Assembly (NCBI GenBank): GCA_030704615.1
Contig: JAKLZA010000168.1
Coordinates: forward strand, 1-21,000
Source of the DNA: Takakia lepidozioides
Taxonomy: Eukaryota > Streptophyta > Takakiopsida > Takakiales > Takakiaceae
DNA: 21,000 nt
Reading direction: 5' to 3'
Positions 1 to 10,949 of the stretch are shown piece after piece. The notes under the pieces are model-generated. The model worked only from the letters and a program-made list of their open reading frames with translations. It had not been told where the DNA came from and ran no database searches. The translations under genes and the position numbers were made by a program. The number at the start of each line of letters is the position of its first letter. The first letter of the stretch is position 1.

Positions 1-1500
1 TCATCACTATCCTGGCAGCTCAAACAGTGTGCGTTGGCGCACACTGTTTGAGCTGCCCTTATCATTGCTTTTTTCATTTGAGAATGGGCCACATAGGGCA
101 TGTCTCTGAGGACAGATGAACACTTATCTGGCAGCTCAAACAGTGTGCGTTGCCGCACACTGTTTGAGCACACATTGTCTTTGTTTTTCCACTGTGAAAT
201 TCGGCAATACAGGGCAGGTCTCGGAGGTTCAATCATCAGTTGCATGGCAGCTCAAACAGTGTGCGTTGCCGCACACTGTTTGAGCTGCCCTTATCATTGC
301 TTTTTTCATTTGAGAATGGGCCACATAGGGCATGTCTCTGAGGACAGATGAACACTTATCTGGCAGCTCAAACAGTGTGCGTTGCCGCACACTGTTTGAG
401 CACACCTTGTCTTTGTTTTTCCACTGTGAAATTCGGCAATACAGGGCAGGTCTCGGAGGTTCAATCATCAGTTGCATGGCAGCTCAAACAGTGTGCGTCA
501 ACGCACACTGTTTGAGCTGCCATGTCATTGCACTTGTCATCTGAAAATTGGCCACATAGGGTTCGAATTAGTGGTTGAATCATCACTATCCTGGCAGCTC
601 AAACAGTGTGCGTTGGCGCACACTGTTTGAGCTGCCCTTATCATTGCCTTTCTCATTTGAGAATGGGCCACATAGGGCATATGTCTCTGAGGACAGATGA
701 ACACTTATCTGGCAGCTCAAACAGTGTGCGGCAACGCACACTGTTTGAGCACACCTTGTCTTTGTTTTTCCACTGTGAAATTCGGCAATACAGGGCAGGT
801 CTCGGAGGTTCAATCATCAGTTGCATGGCAGCTCAAACAGTGTGCGTCAACGCACACTGTTTGAGCTGCCATGTCATTGCACTTGTCATCTGAAAATTGG
901 CCACATAGGGTTCGATTTCGTGGTTGAATCATCACTATCCTGGCAGCTCAAACAGTGTGCGTTGGCGCACACTGTTTGAGCTGCCCTTATCATTGCCTTT
1001 TCATTTGAGAATGGGCCGCATAGGGCATATGTCTCTGAGGACAGATGAACACTTATCTGGCAGCTCAAACAGTGTGCGTTGCCGCACACTGTTTGAGCAC
1101 ACCTTGTCTTTGTTTTTCCACTGTGAAATTCGGCAATACAGGGCAGGTCTCGGAGGTTCAATCATCAGTTGCATGGCAGCTCAAACAGTGTGCGTCAACG
1201 CACACTGTTTGAGCTGCCATGTCATTGCACTTGTCATCTGAAAATTGGCCACATAGGGTTTGAATTAGTGGTTGAATCATCACTATCCTGGCAGCTCAAA
1301 CAGTGTGCGTTGGCGCACACTGTTTGAGCTGCCCTTATCATTGCCTTTTTCATTTGAGAATGGGCCACATAGGGCATGTCTCTGAGGACCGATAAACACT
1401 TATCTGGCAGCTCAAACAGTGTTCTTTCAACACTTACGGTTCAATGAACACTTACCTTGCACCTCAAACAGTGTGCGTCAACGCACACTGTTTGAGCTCA
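1..1500. repeat. Hairpin satellite, 116-bp monomers in 348-bp triplets
   Basis: Twelve complete inverted repeats begin at 16, 132, 248, 364, 480, 595, 713, 829, 944, 1061, 1177 and 1292, so the spacing is 115-118 bp throughout. The arms are CAGCTCAAACAGTGTGCG and its complement around a 4-nt centre; every third site has a slightly shorter right arm ending GAGCACAC. Linker sequences differ within a triplet but repeat every 348-349 bp (TCATCACTATCC at 580, 929 and 1277), giving a higher-order unit. The first triplet has two extra monomers. A half-site at 1408 and a diverged copy near 1463 mark the decaying right edge. No coding capacity is credible; short ORFs here are translations of the palindrome. 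The array runs off the left window edge. Confidence 0.95.
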
Positions 1501-1597
1501 CCTTTTCTACCACAGATGGCCTGTTTGCCATGCTCAAACACCCTCGTCTAATGCCTCACTCTTATGTCAATTTGAATGGACAACCCTGCAGGAGAAG
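1501..1597 (+). other. Junction between satellite and gene A; candidate splice acceptor
   Basis: The gene A reading frame stays open upstream of its first ATG back to a stop at 1493-1495, that is, into the edge of the satellite. A CTGCAG followed by GAGAAG just before the ATG (AG at 1587-1588) would serve as a 3' splice site. The coding part could therefore start at ATG 1598, or the exon could continue from an upstream exon that lies beyond or was replaced by the satellite. I see no convincing TATA box between 1501 and 1597. Confidence 0.4.
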
Positions 1598-4500
1598 ATG
1601 CAAAGTGTGGCGGAGGAGATCCCTTCGGGACTGGGGAAGGATATCATTGTTGATGTTGACGATGAGTTCTATGAAAGCAAAGCCGCTGAGATGCTGGGGG
1701 GTCAGAAGGTAAACTCTCAGCTTGTGGTGCAAAGTATGCTTGCCCCGGGTGGGAGGTTGAAGATTCCCCTGTGTAGGATGGTTTCCATGCCCGTCGTTCG
1801 ACCACCCCTCATCAAGGACATTCTCAAGCTAGAGGCCGAGTTTGTTCATGGGTATTTGGATGGATCCGCAGTGTTTTACGTTTGTACAAAGGATTCCACT
1901 GGCAATGAGCTCCTTGTGGATGAGTCAATCGTGGACTCCTGGGATCCTATTTGGAGACAGGTGAACGAATCCTTCGAACTTCTTCTCTCCAGGAAACCTT
2001 CCACCCAGGCATTCTCGGGGAAGATGTTTCACGTTTGGGATGGGAACCACCGATTGCTTGCATGGATGGCTGTTATTGGGAGGCTGCACTCACAGGAGGA
2101 AGAGTGGCATTACTCTGTTCGATCGATGGTGCTGGATTGTGAGGGGAACATGATGGGTCTTCTGACGGCAATGAATGATGTGAACAGGTTGGTTTCTCAT
2201 TCTACCTGTTCCACTTGCAGTTCCTTGGTTCTTTGATTAAAGTCCTTGAATTTCATTCTGACTTTCAGATATCATTCTGCAGAGGAACGGAGACATCGCA
2301 TGTCAAAACGAGTCTGGTTCACACACTGTATAGGATACAAAGGATCGGGCAGATGCCCTTGACCAACTTCAAGACCATCCTTTCAGCGGAGACGTACAAG
2401 AAGTGCGAAAGCTCCAAGACATCGGAAACGTGGTACTCGTTGACACGCGAGGCTTTCATGGAGTACATGTACACGGTGAGATACATCTTCCTTCATCTGC
2501 CCTTTCCATAGTCCTGCTTCCACATGTTTGTTTCTGTTTGTTTCCCTTGCCCTTCGGTTCATGCAACTCTCGTGCATTCCCTTGCAGCAAGACATTGCAG
2601 ATGCAGGGGAGCGTGGCAAACTGGAATACTACAGGTCAACCCCTGAGGAGAGAAGGACAGCAAAGGGGGTTGAGACTCACATCCAAAAAGAGATGACCGC
2701 TACAAGAAGGACTATAATGAGTGCTTTTGTGAAGCAGTTGAGAATTGCCGACCCATCATTCGGAGCGCAGTTTCTCTTGGAGATAAAAAACCATTATAAC
2801 AAGCCAGGCAAGCCAGAGATGGCCCAGGAGAAGTTACACAGGTTGTCTACCGCCGTTGTGTCTTCAGAACAGAAGGTGAAGTGGCTACAGATATGGAACT
2901 CCGATCCCACAGTTAGGGATACACACATGTTCCCCAGGCCGGAGAAAGAGAAGAAGACCCAGCGTGTCATTCCAGTCAGTGACAATGTGCTGGACACATG
3001 GCTTCACAAGGCCACTTACTGGAGCCAGGTGTGTTGTCCTTTCCTGTGTCACTTTCTTTTCTCTTTTCCTGTCCTTCTCTTTCCATTGCCTCTCACATTC
3101 GCAGTGATTTTTTTGGGTTCATTCTTGCATTTGAATTGTTTTGCAGTTGGAAGAAAGGGCACGGTCGGTTCTGCATACTCAGCTGGCTGACTATGGCATC
3201 ACTATGACAGCACCGAAGGTCTCCTTCGAAGCATACATGAGGAAATGGAGAGCCACAGTGTGGCACTCTTGTTTCTTTAGAGAGTTCAGCAAGGAGGGTG
3301 GCATCAGTCGAACACATGACCTTGACCAGCAAGAAAAAGGAGAGGAAGCCTGGAAACGATGCCTTTACAGGTGCACTCCCTGGGCAGTTCAGTTTACTTG
3401 GTGTCCTGTGGTTGCAATGTACTGTGACGCATACAGTTTAAGGGGAATGTGATGGAAAAACTGAGAGACAATAATTGCATTGCATAATGAGGCTGTCTTT
3501 GTTCCTGCAGGTACATAAAGTTTGTTCTCATGGAAGAGAATTGTTTGGACAAACATCCAGATTTCGTGGACCTCTGGCTTGTCCCTGCTGGAAATCAGAC
3601 TATGTTTACTACTGGGATCTTGCATGACTGGGGCCCAGACCATCTATCTTCTTGTGGTTGGTATTTGGATTGCCCTCCTTCTGAGACCCCAGCTCCGGAG
3701 GTGTCTTTGAGGAGAGAGAATGAGCGAATTGCAGCCACTGCCGCAGCAGCCGACCTCGACATTCATGAGCGAAATTTGAGGACTCTTGCAGAGAAGGAGC
3801 CTCCCGCTCAGGATACCCCGGGTAGAGGTAGAAAGGCAAAGGGGAAAGATGTTGCTGGTGTTGTGGGGAAAGGAAGGGGTAGAGGGAAGGTGGCACAAGG
3901 GCAGGGAAGTGTTGCAGATATTGGCCCAGTGGTGCATGTCCAGCAGACTCCACCGCATGGTAGGGGATCCGTGAGAAAGAACAAGGGGGTGGTTGATCCC
4001 AAGGACCCGTACCATGCAGTGGAACATCCGACGAGGGTCATTCGCCCTACCAGGTTGGAGATGGCCAACGTCGGATTCCTTGCCATGATGGAGTCGAAGA
4101 AATCTGATTACAAGGGCGAGCCATCACCAGTGTGGGAGAGGATTGTACAGTTCCTCGGCACGGTGCGTGTTCTCTTTTGCATGTTCTCTGCAGTGGGCAT
4201 GGATCGTTTCAATCCTCTTGAGTATTCCATTGTAATTTTGTTTGCAGGCTAAAATGACCAAATCCTGGGTGAACGGGAAGGAGAAGCAATATGCAGCCGA
4301 ACTCATAATCTTGGACATCCCTGATGGGTTGGCAGTCCCGGATGTCCCTCCATCGGGTGCTTGTCCGGGTTGGAATGCTTTTGATGAGCGCTACTGGCGG
4401 TGGGTTTTCTCCTTTTGCAATTTTTTCCTGTCCGATGCAGGTGTTTTGGTGCTCATACAGTCCGCCGACGTTCGCTGTCGCCGTGCACTTGCCAGCTATT

Positions 4501-5690
4501 TGAAAGCCTCGGGCATGAGAGTCCTGAAGACATGGAATTGTGTGAACAGCATGTACCTTACGAAGGGGGATCGTCCGGGAGAGATGGTAAATTTACCTTC
4601 TTCTTCCTCTTCTTGGTGGTTCTCGGATGGAGTTGTATAGGTCGCTCGATCTCATATGTAGGGGCCTGATTTTTTAAGCTTCTTAGTTCCTTCTGAATGT
4701 GTTGTTCGCAGACTCGTTTGTTTGAAGCTGTTTGTCTCGTCCGAGTGCATCCACCAACGACTCCGGCCGGCATTTCGGAGTTCGCCATCACTCATGGGGG
4801 CAAGTTCATAGACGACAGGACAGATCCTCCAACGGATGACATGCACCACAACTACGTCGACAGCAACGTCTGCTTGCGAAGGGGGAATGGGGTTCCTTGG
4901 AGAGGGGCGAGGGAGAGGAGCCCGGCTTTCATTCAAACGATTGTGGAGTGCTGCACCTACACAGACGCCAGAGTTCTGGATTTGTCAATGGGCACAGGTT
5001 CGTCTCTTCAACATTCGGATTTCATGAGGTTTGATTGAGCTTGCACTTTCAGTACTTCCCACCGTTCCATATGTGTCTTCAATGTCTGCTTCCTTCATTC
5101 TATTCCACTGCAGGTGCTTCGTACCACGCTTGCAAGGCCAGTGCCCGACATCTCTTTGGGATTGAAGGGGATGCTGAGATTTACAACAACCTCCTTATGG
5201 GTTTGGGTGGACACACTTCTCAAGTCCTTCCGAAGCCCCGTCCCGCTGATATTGATACAGAGGAGACTTCCGACAAGGAGCTGGACTCCGACTTTGCCTG
5301 TGAGTAAGTTCAACCTGTGCATGCTTGCATTGTTGTTTCAATATCGAGAATCACTCTTCTTGAGGCAAAGTTCACATGGCAGACATCCTCTTCGTTGGAC
5401 TTGTGTATTGCATATTGTGTTCTGAATGGGTTTTTGTCGACATGTGCAGGAGTCCGCGTGCTTCCACTTGCCCTCCAGGGCTATCACACCTGTTTGGACT
5501 TCTTTCCAGTCCTCCTCGGTCTTGCGTGCTACCTGTCTATGCGGAGGCACTCGCAACAAGCATGGCCGTTCATGGCACTCGGAGTCCACCTATCCACGGC
5601 CGTGGTAGAAGACGTGGTGTTGGGGCCAGAATCTTTGTGGATGACATAGCACAGGAGGTCGAGACTGATTCTGATGACTGTGACACTTGA
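1598..5690 (+). CDS. Gene A: ParB-like domain fused to methyltransferase-like domain
   Basis: Exons inferred from GT-AG sites and comparison with the paralogue at 13241: 1598-2187, 2283-2475, 2588-3028, 3147-3370, 3511-4162, 4248-4586, 4712-4997, 5114-5303, 5450-5690. The spliced length is 3156 nt (1051 residues), open throughout. Residues about 54-190 resemble ParB/sulfiredoxin N-terminal folds: IPLCRMVSM, then DGNHRLLAWM at 148-157. Residues about 197-560 are conserved with the paralogue (EKLHRL, WLQIWN) but unrecognised. Residues about 580-660 are a basic Gly/Lys/Arg linker (GRGRK, KGRGRGK), suggesting nuclear or nucleic-acid contact. LDIPDG (DIPDG at 723-727) occupies the place of DPPY and LDLSMGTG (902-909) the place of the SAM-binding FxGxG of beta-class amino-methyltransferases. 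The C-terminus is acidic. Catalysis is uncertain because the DPPY aromatic is absent. The start is uncertain: the paralogue has several hundred more N-terminal residues, and here the satellite begins about 100 bp upstream. Substrate unknown. Confidence 0.75.
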
Positions 5691-6317
5691 TATGAAGTTT
5701 TCTTTTCGTTTTATTCGGGGCCAAATTTGAAATAGGATGGTTGTGTGTCCTTGTTGTCCTGTTTGCAATGTGTGCGTGGAATGCACATTAATGGGAACAA
5801 ACTATTGTTGGAGATGGGGGTTGCATGGACTGCCCGGATTGTTCCTTCAATCTATTTAGTGTTCTCTGGACCTCACAGACTTGAGTGCATTGCAAATACA
5901 AACAAACGACTTTGGTTCGTGTAGAGCATTCTCGCATCAGTTGCTCGTTGGTCTCCAAACCATTCCTGCTAGAAGAATGGTTGGTGAATCCATCACGGTG
6001 AAGTCCACCTCATCAAAGAGCTGTGAGGCATTCTCAAATCTAATGAGCATCCATGATGCTCCCGCACATACCTGGCATGTTCGCAAGGGTGGTGAGTAAG
6101 AAAAGATTTCGCAGGGTTCCGCTTTAGATCATGTCAGTGTGCACCTCCTCACGACGTACCCACATAAACTTCTGAGGGACTTGGAATGTTGAGGGCTTGG
6201 TATGTTGATAACGTCTGCATGGATGCAATGGATACAATGGATGTAACATATCCACTCTGCATTCCCGGGAAATGGCTGATCAACCCGCGGAAATAGGCCC
6301 TGTATGTATGCTGACGT

Positions 6318-6380
6318 GGCGTGAGCCTGTGCTGGGCTCACGTTTCCTGGGCTCACAGGCTCACGCCTCCGGGCTCACAG
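6318..6380. repeat. GGCTCAC/GTGAGCC direct and inverted micro-repeat
   Basis: GTGAGCC is followed by four copies of GGCTCAC within about 60 bp, so that GTGAGCCTGTGCTGGGCTCAC can form a short hairpin. It ends next to AATAGCACCCCCCC. Function unknown; it looks like a terminal or subterminal part of a decayed element. Confidence 0.6.
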
Positions 6381-6439
6381 AATAGCACCCCCCCTACTGT
6401 GTGCAACCAACTAGCATAGTGGCAGCGGAGTTGGAGGTT

Positions 6440-6482
6440 TGCTATTTCATTGAGCATGAGCGCATGAGCGGCATGAGCAGAG
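6440..6482. repeat. GCATGAGC short repeat, shared with 19985-20045
   Basis: The sequence GCTATTTCATTGAGCATGAGC continues with repeated CATGAGCG/GCATGAGC. The reverse complement of 19985-20045 has the same start (GCTATTTCATGAGC) and the same octamer repeat. This suggests two inverted copies of one dispersed element end, about 13.5 kb apart. Confidence 0.6.
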
Positions 6483-6659
6483 TAGTAACACAATCGGTTT
6501 TCATGAGCAGAAGTACAAATTTCGAAAATAAAAAACAATAAAAAACAATAATTTAATGCAATGTGTCAGGAAAAACAAATATATTATTCGGCCCCTTGAA
6601 GGGAAAATTGCACTTTTGACAGTTGTGCTCATGAAATTTCGTCTTCCGCTCATGCCAAT

Positions 6660-6990
6660 TCCCAGCGACATGTGCAAATATGGCGCCGAATTTCGCGGTA
6701 ATAGGGTCCGTAACCTGAAAAAACGGCGACGTATTTCGCGGCAATAGGTCTGTCTGGCGAAAAATGGCGAATTCCGCGGCTATAGGTCCCCTCATGACAG
6801 GTAATTCGGCGCCATTTTTCCAGTGCATGTTCGGACTTAGCCAGTTTTCGGCCCAAAAAGAGAAATTCGGCGCCATTTTCAGACACGGTACCAGTGCATG
6901 TTGGGACTTAGCCAGTTTTCGGCCCCAAAAAGAGAAAAAACACAGGTACCATGTTGGGACTTTTTTCGGCTTCGGCGCCATTTTTCCAGA
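6660..6990. repeat. Degenerate array of GGCGCC-centred units
   Basis: Copies of AATTCGGCGCCATTTT and GCGCCGAATTTC are interleaved with GGACTTAGCCAGTTTTCGGC and GTGCATGTTSGGACTT-type spacers, in about three irregular units. One early part (6700-6790) has related TTTCGCGGYAATAGG repeats. The spacer GGACTTAGCC-TTTTCGG is the same as in the array inside the sixth intron of gene B, so the two are related families. No coding. Confidence 0.75.
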
Positions 6991-7144
6991 AATGGCCCCA
7001 CAACTGCTTCTGTTGGATCTCAGTTTGAATGGAATATTGCCTCATTCCAGGAGTTTTGGGGTGCATTTCATTACACTGCAAAAAAAAAGTCTGATACAGC
7101 AAAATGCATTGAAAATATCCATATGGAGGATTCCGTTTGCCCCA

Positions 7145-10100
7145 TCAATGATTTCTGGAATCCCTAAGGAGGAGTTTGTGCAGCTCGTTCACGCTCAACG
7201 CCGGTGCATGAATAAAGTCATCAATAGTCACGTTCATCCTCAACCTCTTCAGGTAAATGTAATACAGATGCTTGCACGGATAATACTTCGAACCCTTCTT
7301 TGCTTCCATCAACGAGAAGTCCGTACAGTTGCAAGTCGGCTCCACTCCAATCGTAATTGTGTATACATCGTCGCGTACAGCCGAGCCGGCCGTTGCCATC
7401 CGATACACACGCCCAAGCCGGGTGGGGGTACGTCCACGGAGCTCTGAATAGTGCAAGCCATCCCAAGAGCATTGGCAATCCGAGTCTCATTCAACTTGTT
7501 GGGAGGGTGTCGTCTCTTCACTCTTCCGAATCGCATTGTGGGATGTGCAGAATTGTCCAATCCGTCTCTACTGGACCGAGCAGTCTGCAATGGCTGGGTC
7601 TGAGGAACCGGAAATGCGTGGGCCGGGATGTCTGTGCGTTGCACCATTCGAAATCCTGCTGCAGATAGAGCATCCGCCTCATTCTGAGAGAGGCTGCAAC
7701 CCGGTGCAACAGGCCAGACGCCCGGAGGCTCCGGCATTCCCTGAATCCCGTACTTGGGCTTGCCAAATACACAGGTCATTATGTCGTGCCTACAGAACCA
7801 AAATGTCTGCGTTGTGGCGTGAGCAAATGTGGGAGTCAAAAATCTGCCGCTAAAACAAGGTGCAGGTACAGCACCGTGTGGGTTCCTCCGAATCATCTCA
7901 CCACAGCGTGCTCTCGTATCCACCCGGATGGCGCAACACTTCCCTCGAAATGCCGGCAATGTCCTCGCAATTCTCCACTGTGACTCCGACACTCTTGTCT
8001 CCACAATGGGAATTTGTATTGCTTTACTACAGATGGCTCGTTATGTTGCCGGGGCACGCGCCCTGTGCTCAAAGGAGATGGCGATCTTGAACGTGCAGGA
8101 CTTCCGGTGCTCGACGAGACCTCCTCGGACAACATCACCGGACCACGAGGGAGCGTGCGAATATTCTTGTCAGCTCGCCATGAATCCTCTTCTCCGCCAG
8201 GTGCCTCGTCAAGTCTTCGTCTCACTGGACGGGTATGAACATCTCCTTCCAAATGTTGGCCTCTTCGCAGCAATGGCGTGTCCCGAAGGCCCTCTCGCAA
8301 GGCCGCCGCCCACTTCGAGGATTCTTCGATCTGGAGCAGTCCGCATCAGCATTTCCTGCCTGTCCGGCCCCAGCCCCACTGTTTCCCTTTCAAGAACTCG
8401 TTGTACCTGCATTGCTGCATAATTGACCTCACAATGTCCTCCGTTGTGGCAGTGAGGATGTCCACCAGATGCGCCGCAGAGGAGGCACGCCAGGAAGAGT
8501 GCACTGATTTGGCCATGTTTGTCGTGGGCATGTCGGTGTCGGAGTCGAGACACATTTCCTGCACAAGCACATTTTACAAGGTTACAAATATGGCCAAGAA
8601 TAATATCCAACGGGACGCGAATTCGTGCAACTCACCTCCCGCATATAGTCGCCGAACTGGAGGAAACGATAATGCCACCATGCTAGCCAACTGACCATTG
8701 CTCCTTCGTCTGATTTCCTTACAGCACCTGACGATGTCCACCAAGCCCGTATGCATGCAAACTGTGTCTCTGCATCATCCAAGGTGGGGCGCGGCTTCCA
8801 CGCAAGGCACATGGAACGGTGCTCCTCTCTGAAATCTGGCGCCACGAGCCTGGTTGTGTACTGCGAAAGGCTCTGCAGAAAATGGAACCCACAAGATCTC
8901 TCCTTGCCTTCCATGGGAACATTGGGGTCTTGCCCGTACACCCTTCGGATGGCAGCCCAATTTGCTTGTGCGTTGTCCGCCATGAAACCACGGAAATTGG
9001 GAGGGGGCAATCCCGCCTTGGCCATCTGTTCGTTTATTCCCTGCCAAAGAAGCATCTCCGATTGTGTGTCCTCTCCTTTCATCTCACAAATAGCAATTGT
9101 CATTAGCATCCTGCAGTGGGTGTCGTAGACATGTGCACCCATTGTCACCCACTGGTGATTTGTAATTCGCTTGATATGGTCGAACATGACCCAACTGTTT
9201 GACAAGTTCCCACTCGTCATCCTGTCGACCAGTTCGACGCCACTGCCAGGTCCACACGTGGACATTTTGAATACGAAACAACGATCTGCCTCAGTCCCTT
9301 GTCCTGGAAACCTACTTCCATGAATGTAGTCATATCCACATCGTCGCTTCACCTCCAGAATGGAGTGCATATCCGAGCCACGCCCAATTTTCTGTTTGCA
9401 TGAGACAATGTGGTTTCGGACATTCGGTGAACATACGTGGGACACCGACTCGAGCAATGCCTCCATTTCCTTCTCGTCGAGAGGAACTCTATCGAGCCGT
9501 CTTCCGACATAATTCTGGCCAATGCCATCTTATGGGCGGCTTGGAGCTGTATCTGTTTGGGTTTGGCACCCGGTCTCAACTTAACCCTCCTGAACGAGCT
9601 GCTCTGCTTCGTGGGCAGCCTCCCGCGAGTTCCCCCGCCAATTTGTGACAATGGGAACCAACGTGTATGCAAGCTCGGGTGAGGTCAGGGAAACGGTGCA
9701 ACACATAGAACTGCTTGGCATTACAAACAGACATGCAGTGTGGTGGTTCTTTGCAATGCGCACACTTAAATGTGGAGTTCGGAACCTTCTCCTGAGCTCG
9801 AAATGGTTGGTGAGCTGTGCCTGTCCAATCGGTCTCGTTCCTGTGACCTCTGGATTTAAAGTGGAAGCAAGTTGGGGAGAAACACCGCAACGCGCCCGCA
9901 CAAACAACGTAGCGCACCCGCACACCATCAAGCATCTTCATGCTGGTGGTTTTGGTAACGCACCAAGGATGACCGTCATGTTTTCTATCCATATCTGTCA
10001 ACATTCCGGACGCCCTCGAGTAGTCCGCCCGAGGAGGGAACTCAAAAAGATATTACCGTCGACGTCGGCGGGAAGGCATGTAACCGATTTAATTGCGAAC

Positions 10101-10717
10101 TTGCTGTAGTCCAGCCCGGCCAGCTCCGACCGGTGTCCCTCCAGGTGAAGCCCTCGCAGAATTTCTAGAATAGATCGAACTGCGGTGCTCGTGCTGGGAA
10201 TATGACTCCCTCCTCCACTGACGTCCATTGAGGACTTGCCTGATCTCCAGGACGACCTCGGAACTTCCATGACCTCGTCTGAGTCGGACAGGTTGTGAAC
10301 AACCCGGTTCTCGGTCGTCTTCATGGATGGGTTCGGCTCTGGATTTACTTCGTTGCGGACTTCTCTCTTTGAGGTACCCACTCTCTGATTCGCGGATTGT
10401 TTCGTGGAAGGCGCCAGGATAGACGGTGCATTTGGCGGGCAAATGAAGTCCCCAACAGCCCTGTATATGACGCTGTCCGATGGTGGAACTCGCCATTCCC
10501 TGCCATCGCCGAAATCATCGTGGAGCACAACAATACTCTCGACAACAAGGCCGTTTGAGTCCTTCCTTTCCTCCTCCAAAAAAACCGACCCCGGTTTCAG
10601 GTGGTATCGAACGCACAGATATTTCTCCATCACCCGGCAGGTGTCCCCTCTGCACGGAAATGAAGCTCTATGCTCGTGAGGAGGGCAGTACACTGTAGCG
10701 CTCGGGTTTTCCGCCAT
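7145..10717 (-). mobile_element. MULE-like transposase gene with SWIM zinc finger, frame-disrupted
   Basis: Coding fragments follow each other on the minus strand. The N-terminal part begins at ATG 10717 (an in-frame ATG at 10849 is less likely). A Cys/His-rich zinc-binding segment follows at about 10040-9655 (CFSPTCFHF, CAHCKEPPHC). The transposase core lies at 9466-8640, with FDHIKRI, GFMADNAQANWAAI, an ERSCGFHFLQSL region and WLAWWHYRF. A GT-AG intron is likely at 8559-8635. A Cys-rich segment (CGEMIRRNPHG, FWFCRHDIMTC) follows, then a CxC...CxH SWIM finger (CNC and PCKH) at about 7260-7340, with the stop at 7145-7147. DDE-like aspartates plus SWIM are typical of plant Mutator-like elements; other DDE superfamilies are not excluded. 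At least four single-base losses break the frame (near 10044-10048, 9632-9636, 9481-9490 and 7450-7460). Terminal inverted repeats and target duplications were not identified. Confidence 0.72.
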
Positions 10718-10949
10718 GGGAGATGTGCACACAAGACTGCCAGGATGGCGTGCGGGGAAGCTCCCTGGTAGAAGGGGGTGCAGCGATGGGAATGAATGCG
10801 ATGCCGATTTGTCCGAGCGACGAAGCCTGATCCAAATCCAGGGAGCCAACTATCTCAAAAATCCACAGTCAGAGTGTTAATGAACCTTGTCTCCGGAATG
10901 CGGCCCCTCGTCTTTGCGCAATAACTGCCAACGGTATGCAGTCAGAAAG
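10718..10949. other. Upstream flank of the transposase gene
   Basis: The minus-strand frame is open up to 10849, but the predicted peptide (Pro/His/Ser-rich) does not look like part of the protein. No promoter motif or terminal inverted repeat is convincing. The 283-bp tandem repeat begins directly after it. Confidence 0.35.

Larger units (their letters stand above)
5691..6650. other. Intergenic region downstream of gene A
   Basis: No gene is supported here. Immediately after the gene A stop there is T-rich sequence and TGTGTGTCC/TTGTTGTCC tracts that could be a plant-type 3' processing region, but there is no AATAAA. ORFs of 60-75 codons occur on both strands (for example 5881-6099) without recognisable motifs or splice context. 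Two micro-repeat clusters are listed separately. A-rich sequence (AATAAAAAACAATAAAA) lies at about 6527-6550. Confidence 0.5.

Noticed and set aside
1-60. Hairpins acting as bacterial-type transcription terminators
   Set aside because: No T-tract follows the stems and the window is eukaryotic.
1-1500. CRISPR-like array
   Set aside because: The spacing is regular, but the 76-bp linkers are themselves repeated in triplets, not unique, and the genomic context is eukaryotic.
1-1712. Short open frames on both strands containing SNSVRQRTLFE or AQTVCVNAHCLSC
   Set aside because: They are translations of the hairpin satellite in different frames and recur with every repeat unit.
5881-6099. 72-codon plus-strand frame between gene A and the transposase
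   Set aside because: It has no recognisable motif, repeat conservation or splice context; length is within chance expectation.
7536-10109. Plus-strand frames such as 7829-8422 and 9645-10109
   Set aside because: They are antisense to the transposase, whose motifs are on the minus strand.
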